Below are positions 1-8,668 of a DNA stretch of 64,000 nt, one piece after another. The notes below the pieces were generated by a model that did not search any database, was not told the DNA's origin, and worked only from the letters and a program-made list of their open reading frames with translations. Every line of letters starts with the position of its first letter. The first letter of the stretch is position 1. This stretch comes from Hyphomicrobiales bacterium. GTDB lineage: Bacteria > Pseudomonadota > Alphaproteobacteria > Rhizobiales > Xanthobacteraceae. The stretch is from assembly GCA_017305535.1 (NCBI GenBank), contig JAFKKN010000002.1, positions 124,001-188,000 on the forward strand, given 5' to 3'. A program made the position numbers and the translations under genes.

Positions 1-678
1 CAGTTCGACCTCGCCCTGTTTCAACGCCTGCCGCAGCCCTTCGTCGTTCGGGTAGGCGTGCAGCTCGGCACCGGTGAACATCGCCTTCAGATAGGCCTCG
101 TGCGAGGAGCCCGCGACCACGCCGACCTTCTTGCCGTCGAGGGTTTCCGGACGCACCTCAGCCAACGCCGCGTCGCGCCGTGCCACGAACCGCGCCGGAG
201 TGCGATAGTACAGGTCGCTGAAATCGACCCGCTTGCGCAATTCCGGCGTCACGCTCAGCGACGCAATGATGGCATCGCCGCGATTGCTGGCGATGGCGTC
301 GAGCAATGTATCGAAGCGCCGCATCTGGATGGTGCAGGTCACCTTGATCTCGTCGCAGATCAGCCGCGCCAGATCGACGTTGAAGCCCGCCGGATTGCCG
401 TCCGGACCAGTGAAATTGAACGGCGGATAATCCGTCTCGGTCATGAAGCGAATGACGGTGAGGCGTGACAGATCGGGGCGGTCCGGCCGACGCCGCGGGT
501 CCCAGAACCCAGGCACCGCCTGCGACACGCCCTGTGGCGCCGTCGCGCCCTGCGCCCGCGCGACACTCGCCGGCCCCCCGAGGCCGACCAGCCATCCCAG
601 CATGGTCGCGACGATCCAGCCGCTCAAACCGCGCGAAACCATGAATCCGTTGAAGCGCTTCTCTATCTGTGGTTGCAT
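1..678 (-). CDS. Periplasmic amino-acid-type solute-binding protein (SBP family 3), 3' end outside window
   Basis: This is the N-terminal 226 codons of a secreted binding protein; the gene continues past the left edge. The start at 678 is followed by a second in-frame ATG at 642, and a hydrophobic stretch near residues 24-40 ending in VARAQG looks like a signal peptide. After a proline-rich linker the protein enters the family-3 fold with FMTETDYPPFNFTGPDG, GFNVDLARLICDEI and a later SDLYYRTPARF, which are typical of polar amino acid ABC binding proteins. No permease or ATPase gene is seen in the visible part, so the transporter partners may lie to the left. It is divergent from the glycosyltransferase at 760 and the two share a very short intergenic region. 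The ligand cannot be predicted. Confidence 0.82.
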   Translation of the reverse strand, partial: MQPQIEKRFNGFMVSRGLSGWIVATMLGWLVGLGGPASVARAQGATAPQGVSQAVPGFWDPRRRPDRPDLSRLTVIRFMTETDYPPFNFTGPDGNPAGFNVDLARLICDEIKVTCTIQMRRFDTLLDAIASNRGDAIIASLSVTPELRKRVDFSDLYYRTPARFVARRDAALAEVRPETLDGKKVGVVAGSSHEAYLKAMFTGAELHAYPNDEGLRQALKQGEVEL

Positions 679-759
679 TGCATGGGACTTCCGCGTCGGG
701 CGAACTTATAGACCATCCCGCGAGAGACGCGAGAGCCGTTTGCGGTGTGGGGACATTGC

Positions 760-2850
760 ATGGCCGCTGGGGACCATGTTGGGCGCGCGGGTGGGGAACC
801 GGCATTGCCGCCGGAACATCGACGCCGGGAAACATCGCTCCCGCGCCGCCGTCTGCCGGATTTTCTCGCTCGAATGTACGGAGTACCGTCCGACGACGAC
901 AACCACCAGCACCACACACTCAGCATCGGCGCCGCCTCGGAACTCGATTGTCTGCGCGATTATTTCGCTCCCGACTTGTTGCAGGCCGCCGCCGAACGCA
1001 GCCGGAAGATCGGAACTGGCGCCGATCGCGTCCTGATCCAGTGGGGCGTGCTCGACGAAGCCAGTTACCTGCGGCATCTGGCAGCCCATATCGGCGTGCG
1101 GATCGATCCGCCCTCGGACACCCTGCGCAGCGAAATTCCATTGCGTCGCCGCCATTTTCCCCGGATTGCCCAGCACGGCCTGCTGCCGCTGCTCCGCGAC
1201 GGTGAATATCTGCTCGGCATCGCGCCGCGCATCCTGACCGCACGATGGCTCAGCCGCTGCGCTATCAAATCACCGGCCGTGATCAAACGACTCCGCCTGC
1301 TGTCCACCGCGCAATTGAATCAGACGCTGATGGCTCGCGCGCACGCCTCGCTGGCCTATGCGGCGTCCGAAGGACTCAACCGGCGTTTTCCCGGATTGAC
1401 CGCCGCCCCGGCGGCATTGCGTAACCGCCCGCCATGGCGATTCCGACGGCATCACGCCGGCTTCGTTGCAGCGGCCGTGAGCCTGTTGATGTTGCCACCG
1501 CTGGCACTCCTGCACGCCGTGAGCAGCCTGCTTGCGATCTGGTTTCTGGCGTTCAGCGGCTTACGGATTGCCGGGGCGCTGATCCCACAGCCGACAACCC
1601 CTGTTTCCCCGGGACCGTACGACGACGAATTGCCGGTCTATACCATCATCGCCGCGCTATATCGCGAGGCTGCATCGGTCGGACAGCTCCTTCGAGCCAT
1701 CGCCGCGCTGGATTATCCGAAAGAAAAACTCGACGTCATTCTGGTCGTCGAGCCGGACGATCGCGAAACCCGCGCCGCCATCGCCCAATGGGGTCCATCG
1801 CCGTCGTTCCAGGTGCTGGTCGCTCCCGCCACTTTGCCACGCACCAAACCGAAGGCGCTGAATTGGGCGCTGCCGTTCGCACACGGCAGTTTCGTCACGA
1901 TCTATGACGCCGAGGACATTCCCGAACCGAACCAGCTTCGCGCCGCGCTCGATGCGTTCCGTATCCACGACGCCCGAACGATCTGTGTCCAGGCCAGCCT
2001 TTGCATCGACAATTCAGCCGATAGCTGGCTGTCACGTATGTTCGCGGCGGAATATGCCGGGCAGTTCGATGTCTTCCTGCCGGGCCTCGCCGTGCTTGGC
2101 CTGCCATTGCCGCTCGGCGGTTCGTCGAATCATTTCCGGACTGCGGCGTTACGCCAGATCGGCGGATGGGATGCCTACAACGTCACCGAAGATGCCGACC
2201 TCGGCTACCGGCTGGCGCGCTTCGGCTATCGCGCCACGACATTCGCCTCGACGACCTTCGAGGAGGCCCCGAGCCGGTTCGACGGCTGGCTGCGCCAACG
2301 TTCGCGGTGGATGAAGGGCTGGATGCAAACCTGGGCCGTGCACATGCGGGCGCCACGCCGGCTGTGGCGGGAGGCCGGCGTCAAAGGCTTCCTGTCGCTC
2401 AACCTCCTGATCGGCGGCAATGTCCTGACCGCGCTCGCCATTCCGATCCTGCTCGCCGAATTCGTGATCTATCTCGGTCTCCACGTCGCGACGGATCAAC
2501 CAAGCGCCTTGTTCACCGGTCCCCTGATAGAACTCCACATCACGGCGATCGCCGCCGGCTACGCCTCGACCATCATTGTCGGCCTGATGGGGTTGGCCCG
2601 GCGCGGCCAAATCCGCAACGGTTGGGTGTTGATGCTCACCCCGATCTATTGGGCGCTGCTCTCCGTCGCGGCGTGGCGCGCGCTGTACCAGCTATTCAAG
2701 GAGCCCTACCACTGGGAAAAGACCGAGCACGGCATGACGGCGCGACGACGGACCGCTCCAAGCCGCTGGACTGCCCTGAACCTTACGCGGGCATGGGCAT
2801 TCCTTACCCCGTTATCGCGTCGCAACCCTGACGTTAAAGATAGCGCTTGA
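760..2850 (+). CDS. Membrane GT2 glycosyltransferase with N-terminal GspE/MshE-N-like domain
   Basis: The protein is about 696 residues. Residues roughly 50-160 resemble the MshEN/GspE N-terminal module (pattern ADRVLIQWGVLDEASYLRHL), which binds nucleotides in some relatives. Two hydrophobic helices near 230-275 precede a family-2 glycosyltransferase domain with the DxD-like YDAEDIPEP, the acceptor-site EDADLGYRLARFGYR and the processive QxxRW motif as QRSRWMKGWMQTW. Further membrane helices follow. This layout is that of cellulose-synthase-like or GlcNAc-polymerising membrane transferases, acting at the inner membrane on a nucleotide sugar; the product is unknown. The start is uncertain: ATG 760 has a GGGGA ribosome site, GTG 745 and ATG 874 are alternatives. 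Its last codons overlap the convergent Sco gene by 17 bp. Confidence 0.85.
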   Translation: MAAGDHVGRAGGEPALPPEHRRRETSLPRRRLPDFLARMYGVPSDDDNHQHHTLSIGAASELDCLRDYFAPDLLQAAAERSRKIGTGADRVLIQWGVLDEASYLRHLAAHIGVRIDPPSDTLRSEIPLRRRHFPRIAQHGLLPLLRDGEYLLGIAPRILTARWLSRCAIKSPAVIKRLRLLSTAQLNQTLMARAHASLAYAASEGLNRRFPGLTAAPAALRNRPPWRFRRHHAGFVAAAVSLLMLPPLALLHAVSSLLAIWFLAFSGLRIAGALIPQPTTPVSPGPYDDELPVYTIIAALYREAASVGQLLRAIAALDYPKEKLDVILVVEPDDRETRAAIAQWGPSPSFQVLVAPATLPRTKPKALNWALPFAHGSFVTIYDAEDIPEPNQLRAALDAFRIHDARTICVQASLCIDNSADSWLSRMFAAEYAGQFDVFLPGLAVLGLPLPLGGSSNHFRTAALRQIGGWDAYNVTEDADLGYRLARFGYRATTFASTTFEEAPSRFDGWLRQRSRWMKGWMQTWAVHMRAPRRLWREAGVKGFLSLNLLIGGNVLTALAIPILLAEFVIYLGLHVATDQPSALFTGPLIELHITAIAAGYASTIIVGLMGLARRGQIRNGWVLMLTPIYWALLSVAAWRALYQLFKEPYHWEKTEHGMTARRRTAPSRWTALNLTRAWAFLTPLSRRNPDVKDSA

Positions 2851-3430
2851 GATCGGCGGCGGCGGCTTCCGGGGTCTGCTTCAGGTTGAAGGGCGCGACG
2901 AAGTTGCCCTTCTTGTCCATCAGATAGATCAGCGCAGTATGATCCATGGTGTAGTCGCCACCATCCTTCGACGGAACCTTCTTCGCGTAGACACGAAACT
3001 CGGTAAGGACCTTGCTGATCGTCGCCGGATCGCCGGTGAGCCCCTTCAGATGGGGATCGAAACTGCCGAGATAATCCTTCATGACCGCGGCTGTGTCGCG
3101 CTCCGGGTCCACGGAAATGAAATAGGCATTAACACGATCGGCATCCTTGCCCATCGCCCGCAGCACCTCCGACATCTCGAACAGCGAGGTCGGGCAGACA
3201 TCGGGACAATGGGTGTAGCCGAAGAAGATGATGGTCGGCCGACCTTGCAGGCTTTTCTCGGTGACGGTCTGGCCCGACTGATCGGTGAGCTGGAAGGCGC
3301 CGCCGATCGGCGCGGGTTTGGCGACGCCACCGAGCCCGCCAGCCAGCCACAGCACCACCAGCAAGCCGATCGCGAGGCTGCCGGCAAAAGCCGCGAAAAT
3401 AACCAGCGGTCGGGTCGCGCGATCAGTCAT
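2834..3430 (-). CDS. SCO1/SenC family copper chaperone
   Basis: A 198-residue, membrane-anchored thioredoxin-fold protein. One N-terminal helix (about residues 9-32) is followed by a periplasmic domain with the copper-binding CPDVCP motif near residue 80 and the distal histidine in YTMDHTALIYLMD, so all three Cu ligands of the Sco family are present. Sco proteins deliver copper to the CuA site of cytochrome c oxidase or act as thiol reductants during assembly. The ATG at 3430 is preferred over an upstream TTG because AAGGAAG lies seven bases in front of it. No oxidase genes are next to it, so it appears as a stand-alone gene. It is convergent and overlapping with the glycosyltransferase gene. 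Confidence 0.93.
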   Translation of the reverse strand: MTDRATRPLVIFAAFAGSLAIGLLVVLWLAGGLGGVAKPAPIGGAFQLTDQSGQTVTEKSLQGRPTIIFFGYTHCPDVCPTSLFEMSEVLRAMGKDADRVNAYFISVDPERDTAAVMKDYLGSFDPHLKGLTGDPATISKVLTEFRVYAKKVPSKDGGDYTMDHTALIYLMDKKGNFVAPFNLKQTPEAAAADLKRYL

Positions 3431-3634
3431 CGGAACTTCCTTACCCAAATGCCCTCAGGACATCCGTGCCGGACAGACCGGCATTCACCGGCGGGCTGAC
3501 AGCCTGCCGACGGACGGGTTCCTGATAGAGGGTGGGGTGCGACGGAGCAAGCCTCGCGCCGTGCCGTGCATTCACGTCATGCTGAACACACGGAACCGGC
3601 ACACCATTTCAACAAGCTGTCGCGGCGAAGTGCC

Positions 3635-4093
3635 TCAGCGATAGGCCGCCTCGGCATTCATCAGATAGCAGGGCCGGTACATGTTTTGGAGCTGGGCGCC
3701 GCGCAGGAAGATCATGTGCCGCGTGAGCCCGCCGTGCCGCGCGATCCAGCGCTGCACGCGCATCGGATACATTGCGTAGAGCATCCGCGTGGCTTCGCGA
3801 TTGGTGACGGCGCGGCCGTTGGCACCGACATCCCACGCCGCGTGGAAACCGAGCGCGGCCCGCGAGGTCACGCAAATCCGGTTCGACGGCACCGCGCCGA
3901 GGATGATGGTGCAGGCTGAAGCACACAGCCCATCGATCACCACCTGCTCGCCGGAACTGCGCAGGGATTCGTACTTATCGACGTAGGTTCCGATCCGGCC
4001 GCCGCGGTCCTCCGCGATCCGGACCGCTGCGTGGCTGGCCGCGATGCCTGCAAGCAGAACAACAGCCGCGAGCAGCCCCGTTGCGATCTTCAT
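3635..4093 (-). CDS. Exported ClpP/crotonase-fold-like protein (COG3904 type), function unknown
   Basis: A 152-residue protein with a clear signal peptide (hydrophobic core at residues 5-20, cleavage after ASHA). The mature part carries a SSGEQVVIDGLCASACTIIL segment, where the serine in the CASACT motif occupies the position seen in periplasmic ClpP-like predicted proteases, and a downstream LGFHAAW histidine that matches the second catalytic position of that group. Whether it is an active protease is not known. Four cysteines suggest disulfides. It is a single gene between the Sco gene and a 252-bp spacer that leads to the flavoprotein at 4346, in which I see no clear regulatory motif. Confidence 0.72.
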   Translation of the reverse strand: MKIATGLLAAVVLLAGIAASHAAVRIAEDRGGRIGTYVDKYESLRSSGEQVVIDGLCASACTIILGAVPSNRICVTSRAALGFHAAWDVGANGRAVTNREATRMLYAMYPMRVQRWIARHGGLTRHMIFLRGAQLQNMYRPCYLMNAEAAYR

Positions 4094-4345
4094 GTCCCGG
4101 CCCCAACGTCGAAGTGATTGTGTTTATTGGCGCGAACCTTTGCGATCAACACCGTGTTGCGAGGCGGCGTTTTTGTCCAGACGGGAACGCGGTTACACAC
4201 CAGATTCAACCTCACTGTTGCGCGCAAGATGCAGTCGTCCTCGGGATGCGAAGCGTTGCGCAACTTCGTAAACACTCTGTGTCACGAGAGCGGTTGACCG
4301 TTCACGAGCCAATACGCTTTGATCGTTCCGGGGGAGGAACCAACG

Positions 4346-6004
4346 ATGGCAATGGATGCGGACGTAATCGTCGTCGGCGCGGGGCTGGCGGGACTGGTCG
4401 CGGCAACGGAAATCGCCGATGCCGGCAAGCGTGTCATCGTGGTGGATCAGGAAGGTGAGCAGAGCATCGGCGGTCAGGCGTTCTGGTCGTTCGGCGGCCT
4501 GTTCCTGGTGAACTCTCCGGAGCAGCGACGGCTCGGCATCAAGGACAGCGTCGATCTGGCGATGCAGGACTGGATGGGCACCGCCGGCTTCGATCGCGCC
4601 GAGGACGATTGGCCGCGACGCTGGGCCGAAGCCTATGTCGCCTTCGCCGCCGGCGAGAAACGCGACTGGCTGCGCGCCATGGGCCATCGTATCTTCCCCA
4701 TCGTCGGCTGGGCCGAGCGCGGCGGCTACGACGCCATGGGCCACGGCAATTCGGTGCCGCGCTTTCATGTGACATGGGGTACCGGCCCCGGCATCGTCGA
4801 ACCGTTCGAACGGCGCGCGCGGGAGGCCCAGGCGCGTGGCAAGCTCGAATTCCGCCTCCGCCACCGCGTCGATGCCCTCACCTCGACCAACGGCACCGTC
4901 GACGGCGTGCGCGGCGTGATTCTTGAACCGACCGCCGTGGAACGCGGCGTCTCCAGTTCGCGCATCGCCACCGGCGAGTTCGCCTTGAGAGCGCAGACCG
5001 TGATCGTCGCTTCCGGCGGCATCGGAGGCAATCATGATCTGGTGCGGAAGAACTGGCCGCGCCGGTTCGGCGCGCCACCCAAGAACATGATCTCCGGTGT
5101 GCCCGAACACGTCGACGGCCGCATGATCGAGATCACCGAAGCCGCCGGCGCACGGCTGATCAACCGCGATCGCATGTGGCATTACGTCGAAGGCATCGAG
5201 AACTGGAGCCCGATCTGGCCGCGCCACGGCATCCGCATCCTGCCCGGCCCGTCCTCGATGTGGCTCGACGCCACCGGCAAGCGGCTGCCGGCGCCGCTGT
5301 TCCCGGGCTCCGATACGCTCGGCCAGCTCGAATACATCATGTCCACCGGCTACGATTATTCGTGGTTCATCCTGACCCAGAGCATTATCAAGAAGGAGTT
5401 TGCACTGTCGGGCTCCGAACAGAACCCGGACCTCACCGGCAAGAGCTGGCGGATGACGATCAAGCGCGCCACCAACAAGGGTGCCCCCGCGCCGGTGGAA
5501 GCCTTCAAGCAGCACGGCGCCGATTTCATCGTGCGCGATAACCTCGATGATCTCGTGAGTGCGATGAATGCGCTGAGCGGCGACAGCCTGCTGCGCATCG
5601 ACGACATCCGCGCGCAGATCGATGCGCGCGACCGCGAGATCGCCAATCCGTTCGCCAAGGATGCGCAGATCATCAATCTGCACAACGCCCGGCGCTACAT
5701 CGGCGACAAGCTGATCCGCACCGCCAAACCGCACCGCATTCTCGATCCGGCACACGGGCCGCTGATCGCGGTGCGGCTCAACATCCTGACACGCAAGACA
5801 CTCGGCGGCTTCGAAACTGATCTCGATGCGCGGGTGTTCGGCAACAATGGCGAGATCATTCCCGGCCTGTATGCGGTCGGCGAAGCGGCGGGCTTCGGCG
5901 GCGGTGGCATGCACGGCTATCGCGCGCTGGAAGGCACCTTCCTCGGCGGCTGTCTGTTTTCCGGCCGCAATGCAGGCCGCGCAGCGGCGAAGGCGGTGGA
6001 ATGA
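4346..6004 (+). CDS. FAD-binding dehydrogenase, KstD/fumarate-reductase flavoprotein type
   Basis: A 552-residue flavoprotein with an N-terminal dinucleotide-binding GAGLAGLVAATEIADAG motif (residues about 9-25), an FAD-contact QAFWSFGGLF segment, and the C-terminal second FAD segment YAVGEAAGFGGGGMHGYRAL followed by GTFLGGCLFSGRNAG. This architecture is shared by 3-ketosteroid delta-1-dehydrogenases and fumarate reductase-like enzymes; annotated relatives are usually only called FAD-binding dehydrogenase. The start at 4346 is chosen because GGGGGAGGAAC precedes it; the frame is open to 4319. It converges on an ene-reductase, hydrolase and Baeyer-Villiger monooxygenase gene group, which fits a role in oxidising a cyclic ketone or steroid-like substrate, but this is inference from context. 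Confidence 0.87.
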   Translation: MAMDADVIVVGAGLAGLVAATEIADAGKRVIVVDQEGEQSIGGQAFWSFGGLFLVNSPEQRRLGIKDSVDLAMQDWMGTAGFDRAEDDWPRRWAEAYVAFAAGEKRDWLRAMGHRIFPIVGWAERGGYDAMGHGNSVPRFHVTWGTGPGIVEPFERRAREAQARGKLEFRLRHRVDALTSTNGTVDGVRGVILEPTAVERGVSSSRIATGEFALRAQTVIVASGGIGGNHDLVRKNWPRRFGAPPKNMISGVPEHVDGRMIEITEAAGARLINRDRMWHYVEGIENWSPIWPRHGIRILPGPSSMWLDATGKRLPAPLFPGSDTLGQLEYIMSTGYDYSWFILTQSIIKKEFALSGSEQNPDLTGKSWRMTIKRATNKGAPAPVEAFKQHGADFIVRDNLDDLVSAMNALSGDSLLRIDDIRAQIDARDREIANPFAKDAQIINLHNARRYIGDKLIRTAKPHRILDPAHGPLIAVRLNILTRKTLGGFETDLDARVFGNNGEIIPGLYAVGEAAGFGGGGMHGYRALEGTFLGGCLFSGRNAGRAAAKAVE

Positions 6005-6094
6005 TTCCGCATTGATGACCCGTGAGGTAATCGATTGGCCGCGCGAGAACTCCGATACTGGCGTCATTGAAGACGTCAGCAACAGGAGCACCCC

Positions 6095-6460
6095 ATGACC
6101 GACGCCAAGACGATTGCCACCCGCTATATCGAGTTGTGGAACGAACGCAATCCGCAACGCCGCCGCGATCTGCTCGCCGGCAACTGGACCAATGACGCCC
6201 GCTACGTCGATCCGTTGATGCAAGGCGACGGCCATGACGGCATCGACGCGCTGGTCGCCGGCGTGCAGCAACGCTTCCCGGATTTCCGTTTCGCGCTGAT
6301 CGGCGAACCCAACGGCTACGGCGATCACGTCCGTTTCTCGTGGGGCCTCGGCCCCGACGGCACCGATAGCCCGATCAAGGGCACGGATTTCGCCGTGCTG
6401 AACGGCGGTCGCATCCGCAGCATCACCGGCTTCCTCGATCAGGTGCCAGCAGGGGCGTGA
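6095..6460 (+). CDS. NTF2-like / SnoaL-like small protein
   Basis: A 121-residue protein beginning TDAKTIATRYIELWNERNPQRRR, the first helix pair typical of the SnoaL/NTF2-like alpha+beta barrel, with later YVDPLMQGDGHDGID and a closing ITGFLDQVP strand. Members of this fold are small cyclases, isomerases, dehydratases or simple ligand binders, so the fold alone gives no reaction. AACAGGAG is placed 7-8 bases before the ATG. It lies 90 bp downstream of the FAD dehydrogenase in the same direction and is probably co-transcribed with it. A palindromic repeat starts 10 bp after its stop. Confidence 0.82.
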   Translation: MTDAKTIATRYIELWNERNPQRRRDLLAGNWTNDARYVDPLMQGDGHDGIDALVAGVQQRFPDFRFALIGEPNGYGDHVRFSWGLGPDGTDSPIKGTDFAVLNGGRIRSITGFLDQVPAGA

Positions 6461-6470
6461 ATGCCGAGCC

Positions 6471-6558
6471 GTCACCCTGAGGCGCCGTTGTGAAGCAACG
6501 GCCTCGAAGGGCGGCGGCGATCCTTCGAGGCGCGCTACGCGCGCACCTCAGGATAACG
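6471..6558. repeat. Dispersed palindromic repeat, copy A (long imperfect inverted repeat)
   Basis: The ends GTCACCCTGAGG and CCTCAGGATAAC are near inverted repeats, and the centre holds CCTCGAAGG and CCTTCGAGG as a second nested pair. It sits between the NTF2-like gene and the convergent ene-reductase gene. A related element with the same outer and inner arms is at 56472-56558. Confidence 0.75.
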
Positions 6559-6570
6559 TTCCAAGTCTCC

Positions 6571-7737
6571 TCACCCCCTCCGGAACGGCAGAGCCGGGCC
6601 TTCGAGTTTGCGCAGGCCCGGCTCGCGCCGCTCCAGCCACCAGCCGTATTGCTTCGGCCAGTCGCTGAATACCTCGCCGTTGGCCTCGGTGAGCGCGAGC
6701 CGTGCGTGCTGCGGCCAGTTCGGATCGAACAACGCCTCACGACCAATGCCGATCAGGTCGGCCTGCCCTTGCGCCAGCACATCCTCCGCCTGTTGCGGAT
6801 GCAGGATCAGGCCCACCGCCATGGTGGCGATCTCCGCCTCGCGCCGGATCGCGTCGGCAAACGGCACCTGGAAGCTGTAACCGCGCGGGAGCCGCGCCGC
6901 CGTCGCCGAACCCATCAGGCCGCCCGACGAGCAATCGATGACATCGGCGCCCCGCGCCCTGGCCTCGCGCGCAAACGCGATCGAGTCCTCGATCTGCACG
7001 CCGCCGTCGACGCCATCCACCGAAGAGACACGTACCGAAAGCGGCTTGTCCGCAGGCCACGCCGCGCGCACCGTCTCGATGATTTCCAGCGGATAACGCA
7101 TGCGGCCCGCCCGGTCGCCGCCATAGGCGTCGTCACGCTTGTTGGAGAGCGGCGACAGGAATTCATGCAGCAGATAGCCGTGGGCGCAATGCACCTCGAG
7201 AAACTCGAAGCCGGCCGCCGCGGCGCGCAAGGTCGCGACCCGCCACGCCTCGCGCAGCGTTTTCATATCCTCGATCGAGAGCGCGTGCGGCATCAACCAG
7301 CCGTCTTCCATCGGGATCGCGCTCGGCGCCACGATCCGCCACGGCATGTCGCCCCGCGCGCGATCCTCGGCTGTCAGCGCGGCGTTGCCATACCACGGTC
7401 GCTGCATGCTGGCCTTGCGCCCCGCGTGCGCCAACTGGATCGCCGGCACCGAACCCTGGCTGCGCACGAACGTAGCGATGCGGGCCAAGGCGTTTTGCTG
7501 CTCATCGCTCCAGATCCCGACGTCACCATGCGTGATGCGCCCCTCGGGGACCACCGCGCTCGCCTCCGCCATCACGACACCGGCGCCACCCTGCGCGAAT
7601 TTGCCGAGATGAACGAAGTGCCAGTCGTTGGCAACGCCGTCGACCGCGGAATACTGACACATCGGCGAGATGACGATGCGGTTCGGCAGGGTCACGCCGC
7701 GCAGCGTCAGCGGCTGAAACAAATGAGGTTGCGACAT
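6571..7737 (-). CDS. NADH:flavin oxidoreductase, old yellow enzyme family (YqjM/XenA type)
   Basis: A 388-residue TIM-barrel FMN enzyme. It starts with LFQPLTLRGVTLPNRIVISPMCQYSA, where the Cys of SPMCQYS is the hallmark of the thermophilic-like/YqjM subclass, followed by HFVHLGKFAQGGAGVVMAEASAV, IQLAHAGRK with the substrate-anchoring His, EVHCAHGYLLHEFLSPLSNKR, and a phosphate-binding GLILHPQQAEDVL region. Such enzymes reduce the C=C bond of activated alkenes such as cyclohexenone with NAD(P)H. ATG 7737 has AAAGGACC before it and is preferred to the upstream extension. The gene is the third in a same-strand row with the hydrolase (54 bp upstream) and Baeyer-Villiger monooxygenase. Together they suggest enone reduction followed by ketone oxygenation and lactone cleavage. 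Confidence 0.92.
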   Translation of the reverse strand: MSQPHLFQPLTLRGVTLPNRIVISPMCQYSAVDGVANDWHFVHLGKFAQGGAGVVMAEASAVVPEGRITHGDVGIWSDEQQNALARIATFVRSQGSVPAIQLAHAGRKASMQRPWYGNAALTAEDRARGDMPWRIVAPSAIPMEDGWLMPHALSIEDMKTLREAWRVATLRAAAAGFEFLEVHCAHGYLLHEFLSPLSNKRDDAYGGDRAGRMRYPLEIIETVRAAWPADKPLSVRVSSVDGVDGGVQIEDSIAFAREARARGADVIDCSSGGLMGSATAARLPRGYSFQVPFADAIRREAEIATMAVGLILHPQQAEDVLAQGQADLIGIGREALFDPNWPQHARLALTEANGEVFSDWPKQYGWWLERREPGLRKLEGPALPFRRG

Positions 7738-7791
7738 CGGGTCCTTTGCTCTTTGGCTTTGTGAGATGTTCACGGCGCGACGACGGATGCG

Positions 7792-8547
7792 TTACGCCCT
7801 GAGGAAATTCTCGATAGACGTCGCGAGCGCCACCGGCGTCTCGTCCATCGGATAGTGGCCGGCGTTGGCCATCACTTCGAGTTCGGCGTTGGGATACCAG
7901 GTGAGATACGTTGCCTTCATCACGTCGGCGTTCAAAGCCGGATCGTTGGCGCCGACGATCACCTTGACCGGTGTGGTCTTGCCTTGAATTTCGGTATGGA
8001 AGTCGGTCTTGGCCCAGGCTTGCAGATAAGCGGCGAACGCGGCGCGGTCGGACGTTTCCTCGGAATAGCGCGCGACGTGATCGACCCAGCGCTTCGACAG
8101 CCGGCTGCCGGTGGTGAAATCGATAATGCCGCGGCGATTGTCGAGACTTGCCGCGGCGCCATCGAACAGCGCCCAGCCATCGGGATCGAACGGCACGCCC
8201 GAGGCCGGCACCGGCGTCACCGCCACCAGCTTCCGCACCCGCTGCGGCGCATCGGCCAGCACGCGCTGCACGGCCATGCCGCCCATCGAATGGCCGATCA
8301 AACTGAACTCATTCCAGCCAAGCTCATCCGCCAGCGCGCGAGCGTCGGCGGAAATTTCCGCCATGGTGTAGTTACCGGTGATGTTTCGCGACAGACCGTA
8401 GCCGCGATAGGCCACGACGGCATAGGTGAACTCATCGAGGCTCAGCGCATCGCGCATCGGACGAAACGTCGTGTGATCGCCGAACCAGCCGTGCAGCACG
8501 ATCACTTTGTGCGCGCCTTGGCCCATGGTTTCATGTCCGATAGTCAT
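7792..8547 (-). CDS. Alpha/beta hydrolase, possible lactone or ester hydrolase
   Basis: A 251-residue alpha/beta hydrolase with an oxyanion-hole segment VIVLHGWFGDH, the nucleophile elbow GHSMGG near residue 90, an acid in VIVGANDPALN and the catalytic histidine in MANAGHYPMDE, so the triad is complete. No signal peptide is present, so it is cytoplasmic. GGAGGGAGCGG precedes the ATG. It lies between the ene-reductase and the Baeyer-Villiger monooxygenase genes on the same strand; BVMO genes are frequently paired with a hydrolase that opens the ester or lactone they make. That pairing is the best clue to its job; the substrate is unproven. Confidence 0.88.
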   Translation of the reverse strand: MTIGHETMGQGAHKVIVLHGWFGDHTTFRPMRDALSLDEFTYAVVAYRGYGLSRNITGNYTMAEISADARALADELGWNEFSLIGHSMGGMAVQRVLADAPQRVRKLVAVTPVPASGVPFDPDGWALFDGAAASLDNRRGIIDFTTGSRLSKRWVDHVARYSEETSDRAAFAAYLQAWAKTDFHTEIQGKTTPVKVIVGANDPALNADVMKATYLTWYPNAELEVMANAGHYPMDETPVALATSIENFLRA

Positions 8548-8668
8548 GACCGCTCCCTCCTCATTGGCAATCGTTGTTCAATAGCGATGCGAAATGCCGG
8601 CGGCCCGCACCGTCCGTTTCGTGATTCAATTCATCCGCGCCAAAACCACATCAGCCTAACGCGAAAAA

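Noticed and set aside
4193..6475. Very long open frame antisense to the FAD dehydrogenase and NTF2-like genes
   Set aside because: It is the mirror of strongly recognisable coding sequence; its translation has no family pattern and the length is a side effect of high GC.
6490..7764. Plus-strand open frame antisense to the ene-reductase
   Set aside because: Arg/His-rich shadow translation, no recognisable motif, while the minus strand carries a complete OYE.
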